Assembly: GCA_029891385.1 (NCBI GenBank)
Contig: JAIWQS010000054.1
Span: forward strand, 62,001 to 126,000
Direction of reading: 5' to 3'
Source: Erythroxylum novogranatense
Taxonomy: Eukaryota; Streptophyta; Magnoliopsida; Malpighiales; Erythroxylaceae
DNA: 64,000 bases
Part shown: positions 61,724 through 64,000 of the stretch, in pieces
Layout: the number at the start of each line of letters is the position of its first letter
Numbering within the stretch: the stretch's first letter is position 1
Program-made: the position numbers and the translations under genes
The notes under the pieces: generated by a model
What the model saw: only the letters and a program-made list of their open reading frames with translations
Told to the model about the DNA's origin: nothing
Databases searched by the model: none

Positions 61724-62959
61724 ATGTAGCGCCCCCTCACCATAGGGTACACACCGGGACGCCCGTGGTTCTTATCGATGCATATCTCACAGCAAGGAAG
61801 TGCTACAGCCCCTCGCCGCGGTGCACAAAGGGACGCTCGCCGCGGCGTGGGAACGTTCGCCGCGGCGAACACTCCTCTCTCACGCCTCGCCGCGACGTCT
61901 ACCAACGACTCGTCGCGGTGTGAAATCCATCCACTCGCCGCGACGTCTCCTGCTGCTCACCACGGCGAGCACACTTTTTCTCGCCGCGGTGTGCGCTTTC
62001 TCAGACGTCGCGACGTGCGGCCCAACTTCGTCTTCTCCGATCGATTCTCACCATTTTTTACTCCAATAAACCTCCATTAACCACATTCAACTACCCTATC
62101 TAACTCATTTAATACCGTAAATGCCATAAATAACCATAAATACAACATTAAAACACAATAAACTTACCAAATCACAGATTCGATCGAAGCCCTAAAAATC
62201 ATAAACGTCCGAGATCCTCCAGCTCAAACTCCCACTGATTTTCACTCTCAATCCACACGAAACATCACCATCACTCAATCACAAACAAGGCTTTCTCAAT
62301 GAAGGAGAACCCAACGAAAATCTCCAAGGAAAAGATCAACGACACCAACGCGAGGAGGAAGAAGATTTTAGCCCTAAGTGAAAAGTCTTCTAATTTCAAG
62401 CATAAGGTATATATATATATATAGGGCTAATTTAGACCTATAGATCACAGTCCTCAAATTCATTTAATCTCAGTCTCTAAATTTCAATGGCTCTTCATAA
62501 TAATTCTTAAACTCACAAATCTAAATTTTCCAAGCCATTTACCACTCACTTTCGAAACCGGAATCACAATCATCAGTCTCTAAGTCATTTTCTCGGTCCG
62601 AACACATAACTCTAAAAATTCCAGAGAAATTATCATAATTCCTCAAAAATATAAAACACTCGATCTCATACTCAATTTTCAATTTTCAATTTTTTAAAAT
62701 TCAATTCTCACTCTAATACCACTATTCCACTCGAATTATCCCTAATTTTACTTTAAATCAAATCTAACTCAATTATCTCAAAATTCACAATTCAACTCAT
62801 AATCACAATTAAATGCTGGAACAATCATGAATGCATGTCACTATGTATATGCATGTGCAAAATGATCTATCTCAAAGGCCACAAAACACTCGATCACTAA
62901 ATATGCAATCACGACACTACCTGCGCTAATATGCTCATCGACGCAGAACGGATGATACA
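61724..62959 (-). repeat. 3' LTR of chromovirus B, internally shortened
   Basis: 1236 bp against 2692 bp in A. The first 75 bases match LTR A, then the sequence jumps at about 61800 to the CG array (61812-62030). The segment equivalent to about 58375-59890 of A is therefore missing. The end changed from GTTACA to GATACA. Confidence 0.85.
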
Positions 62960-64000
62960 ATTCTCCTCCTAAATAAAAATTTCATCCCGAATTTCATACC
63001 GATCGGTCGAACAGATGAGGTATTGCCTCCTCATTTGCTCCTCGCCTCCCAGTTGCTTCTCTCGATGAGTGGTTCTTCCATAGACTTTCACCAATGGAAT
63101 CACCGCTCCTCAATTGCTTGACCCGAGTTTCGATAATCCGACCGGCTCCTCAACATAACTCGGATCACTAGCTATCTCAATCTCTTGAGCCGAAATCACA
63201 TGAGTCGGGTTTGAGCGGTATCTCCGAGCATACTCACATGAAAACATCACGAACCGACATTTCACTTAACGCTAATCTATAGGCCAACGGTCCAATCCTC
63301 TCGATAATCTCATACACGGACCGATATATCGGGACTCAACTTGCCCCACGGCCAAATCTCAAGACTCCTCCAAGGTGACACTCGGAGGAACACTGTCGCC
63401 TACACTATACTCCATCTCACGCCGATGTCGATCCACATAACTCTTCTGTTTCATCCTGAGTCAGCTTTGATGCGACTCAATCGGCCTCACTTTATCCACT
63501 ATATCCTGGATCAGCTCGGGGCCCTCAAGCATCCTCACACGCTCTTCATCCCAGTAAAGAGGTGATCTACACGGTCTCCCATACAAGGTCTCATACGGTG
63601 CCATCCCAATACTGCTCTGGTACTGATTATTGTACGCAAACTCAATCAGAGCCAAGTACTAGTCCCAAGCACCTCTGAACTCTAATACACAAGCTCTCAG
63701 CATATCCTCAACAGTCTTGATCATCCTCTCACTCTGCCCATCTGTCTGAGGATGAAATGTTGTACTAAAGTTCAACCTTGAACCCAAAGCTGACTGTAGG
63801 CTCCTCTAGAACCTCGAAGTAGATCTGAGATCTCTATCCGACACAATCGATACTGGGACCCCATGCAGTCGTACAATCTCTACCACATACTTCTGACCCA
63901 ACTGATCGAGAGTATTATTCTCTCGCACTGGTAAGAAGTGAGCCGATTTGGTCAACCGGTCCACTATGACCCAGATCGCATCATGCTGCCTCGGCGTCCT
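62960..64000 (-). pseudogene. Chromovirus B pol: integrase core to chromodomain region, broken
   Basis: From the window end on the minus strand: [18 protein letters not shown] with the first acidic residue of the integrase core (about 63960), then [45 protein letters not shown], quoted in part, holds the E-containing segment (about 63710-63780). ALIEFAYNNQYQSSIGMAPY follows (63461-63655). Downstream (62990-63460), frames change often relative to A, including several 1-3 base losses. The upstream part (RT, RNase H) lies outside the window. Confidence 0.85.

Larger units (their letters stand above)
61724..64000 (-). mobile_element. Chromovirus B inserted in chromovirus A, same orientation, runs off window
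   Basis: The LTR at 61724-62959 (TGTAGCGCCCCC ... GATGATACA) is followed on the right by pol sequence on the minus strand. Its left edge cuts the A integrase after 'gatcccaagaa'; the TSD would be aagaa (61719-61723), with the second copy beyond the window. Sequence is related to A but clearly diverged. Confidence 0.88.

Overview
This window is flowering-plant nuclear DNA, most likely from a dicot. The evidence is spliced genes with GT-AG introns, a plant-type LRR receptor-like (pseudo)kinase, and a dense nest of plant transposons: Ty1/copia, Ty3/gypsy chromovirus of Tekay type, an L1 LINE with RNase H, two hAT elements and a PIF/Harbinger element. I see no prokaryotic or organellar signature, no rRNA or tRNA gene and no CRISPR array. 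Only about 49.1-57 kb looks like ordinary host gene space; the rest is transposons and AT-rich spacer.

Layout. (1) 1-12170: a long chromovirus LTR (left end outside the window) split by a complete but decayed 9.5 kb copia element at 1957-11490, with 5-bp target-site duplication (TSD) TATTG. (2) 12171-13000: tandem repeats. (3) 13058-15881: a decayed Harbinger transposase, its Myb/SANT-like partner ORF, and an intact 121-aa ORF with an RNase H1 N-terminal/viroplasmin-like fold plus a C-terminal membrane tail. (4) 15993-20366: a 4.4 kb solo chromovirus LTR with TSD TTATT. (5) 20367-21290: trinucleotide microsatellites. (6) about 21290-30640: a LINE split by a 4.45 kb hAT element (24319-28771, 8-bp TSD ATTGCAGA). 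(7) 30.6-36.2 kb: AT-rich sequence with an Athila-like ORF fragment, a SINE-like fragment, a microsatellite and a kinase pseudogene. (8) 36254-48861: a second hAT (8-bp TSD TTCATTAG) split inside its transposase by a 9.26 kb LTR element with no visible ORF (37598-46854, TSD GCATA). (9) 49155-51284: an LRR receptor-like pseudokinase gene on the minus strand with one apparent frameshift. (10) 52665-55954: an intact six-exon ubiquitin-conjugating enzyme E2 on the minus strand, encoding 190 aa. (11) 57656-64000: a partial chromovirus LTR, then Tekay element A (3' LTR plus end of pol), whose integrase region is interrupted by a second, related element B running off the window end.

The two host genes are head to tail on the minus strand, the E2 upstream of the kinase; nothing shows that they cooperate. 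The transposons form at least four nested pairs datable relative to each other: copia in chromovirus LTR, hAT in LINE, LTR element in hAT, chromovirus B in chromovirus A. A cross-cutting observation is that duplicated copies differ again and again at CTG/CAG triplets by small deletions. That may be a sequencing artefact at CHG-methylated sites and would inflate the apparent decay. The most interesting biological leads are the third ORF beside the Harbinger genes, the CG-rich palindromic arrays inside the chromovirus LTRs, and the internal copy of the LTR/primer-site junction in the non-coding LTR element.
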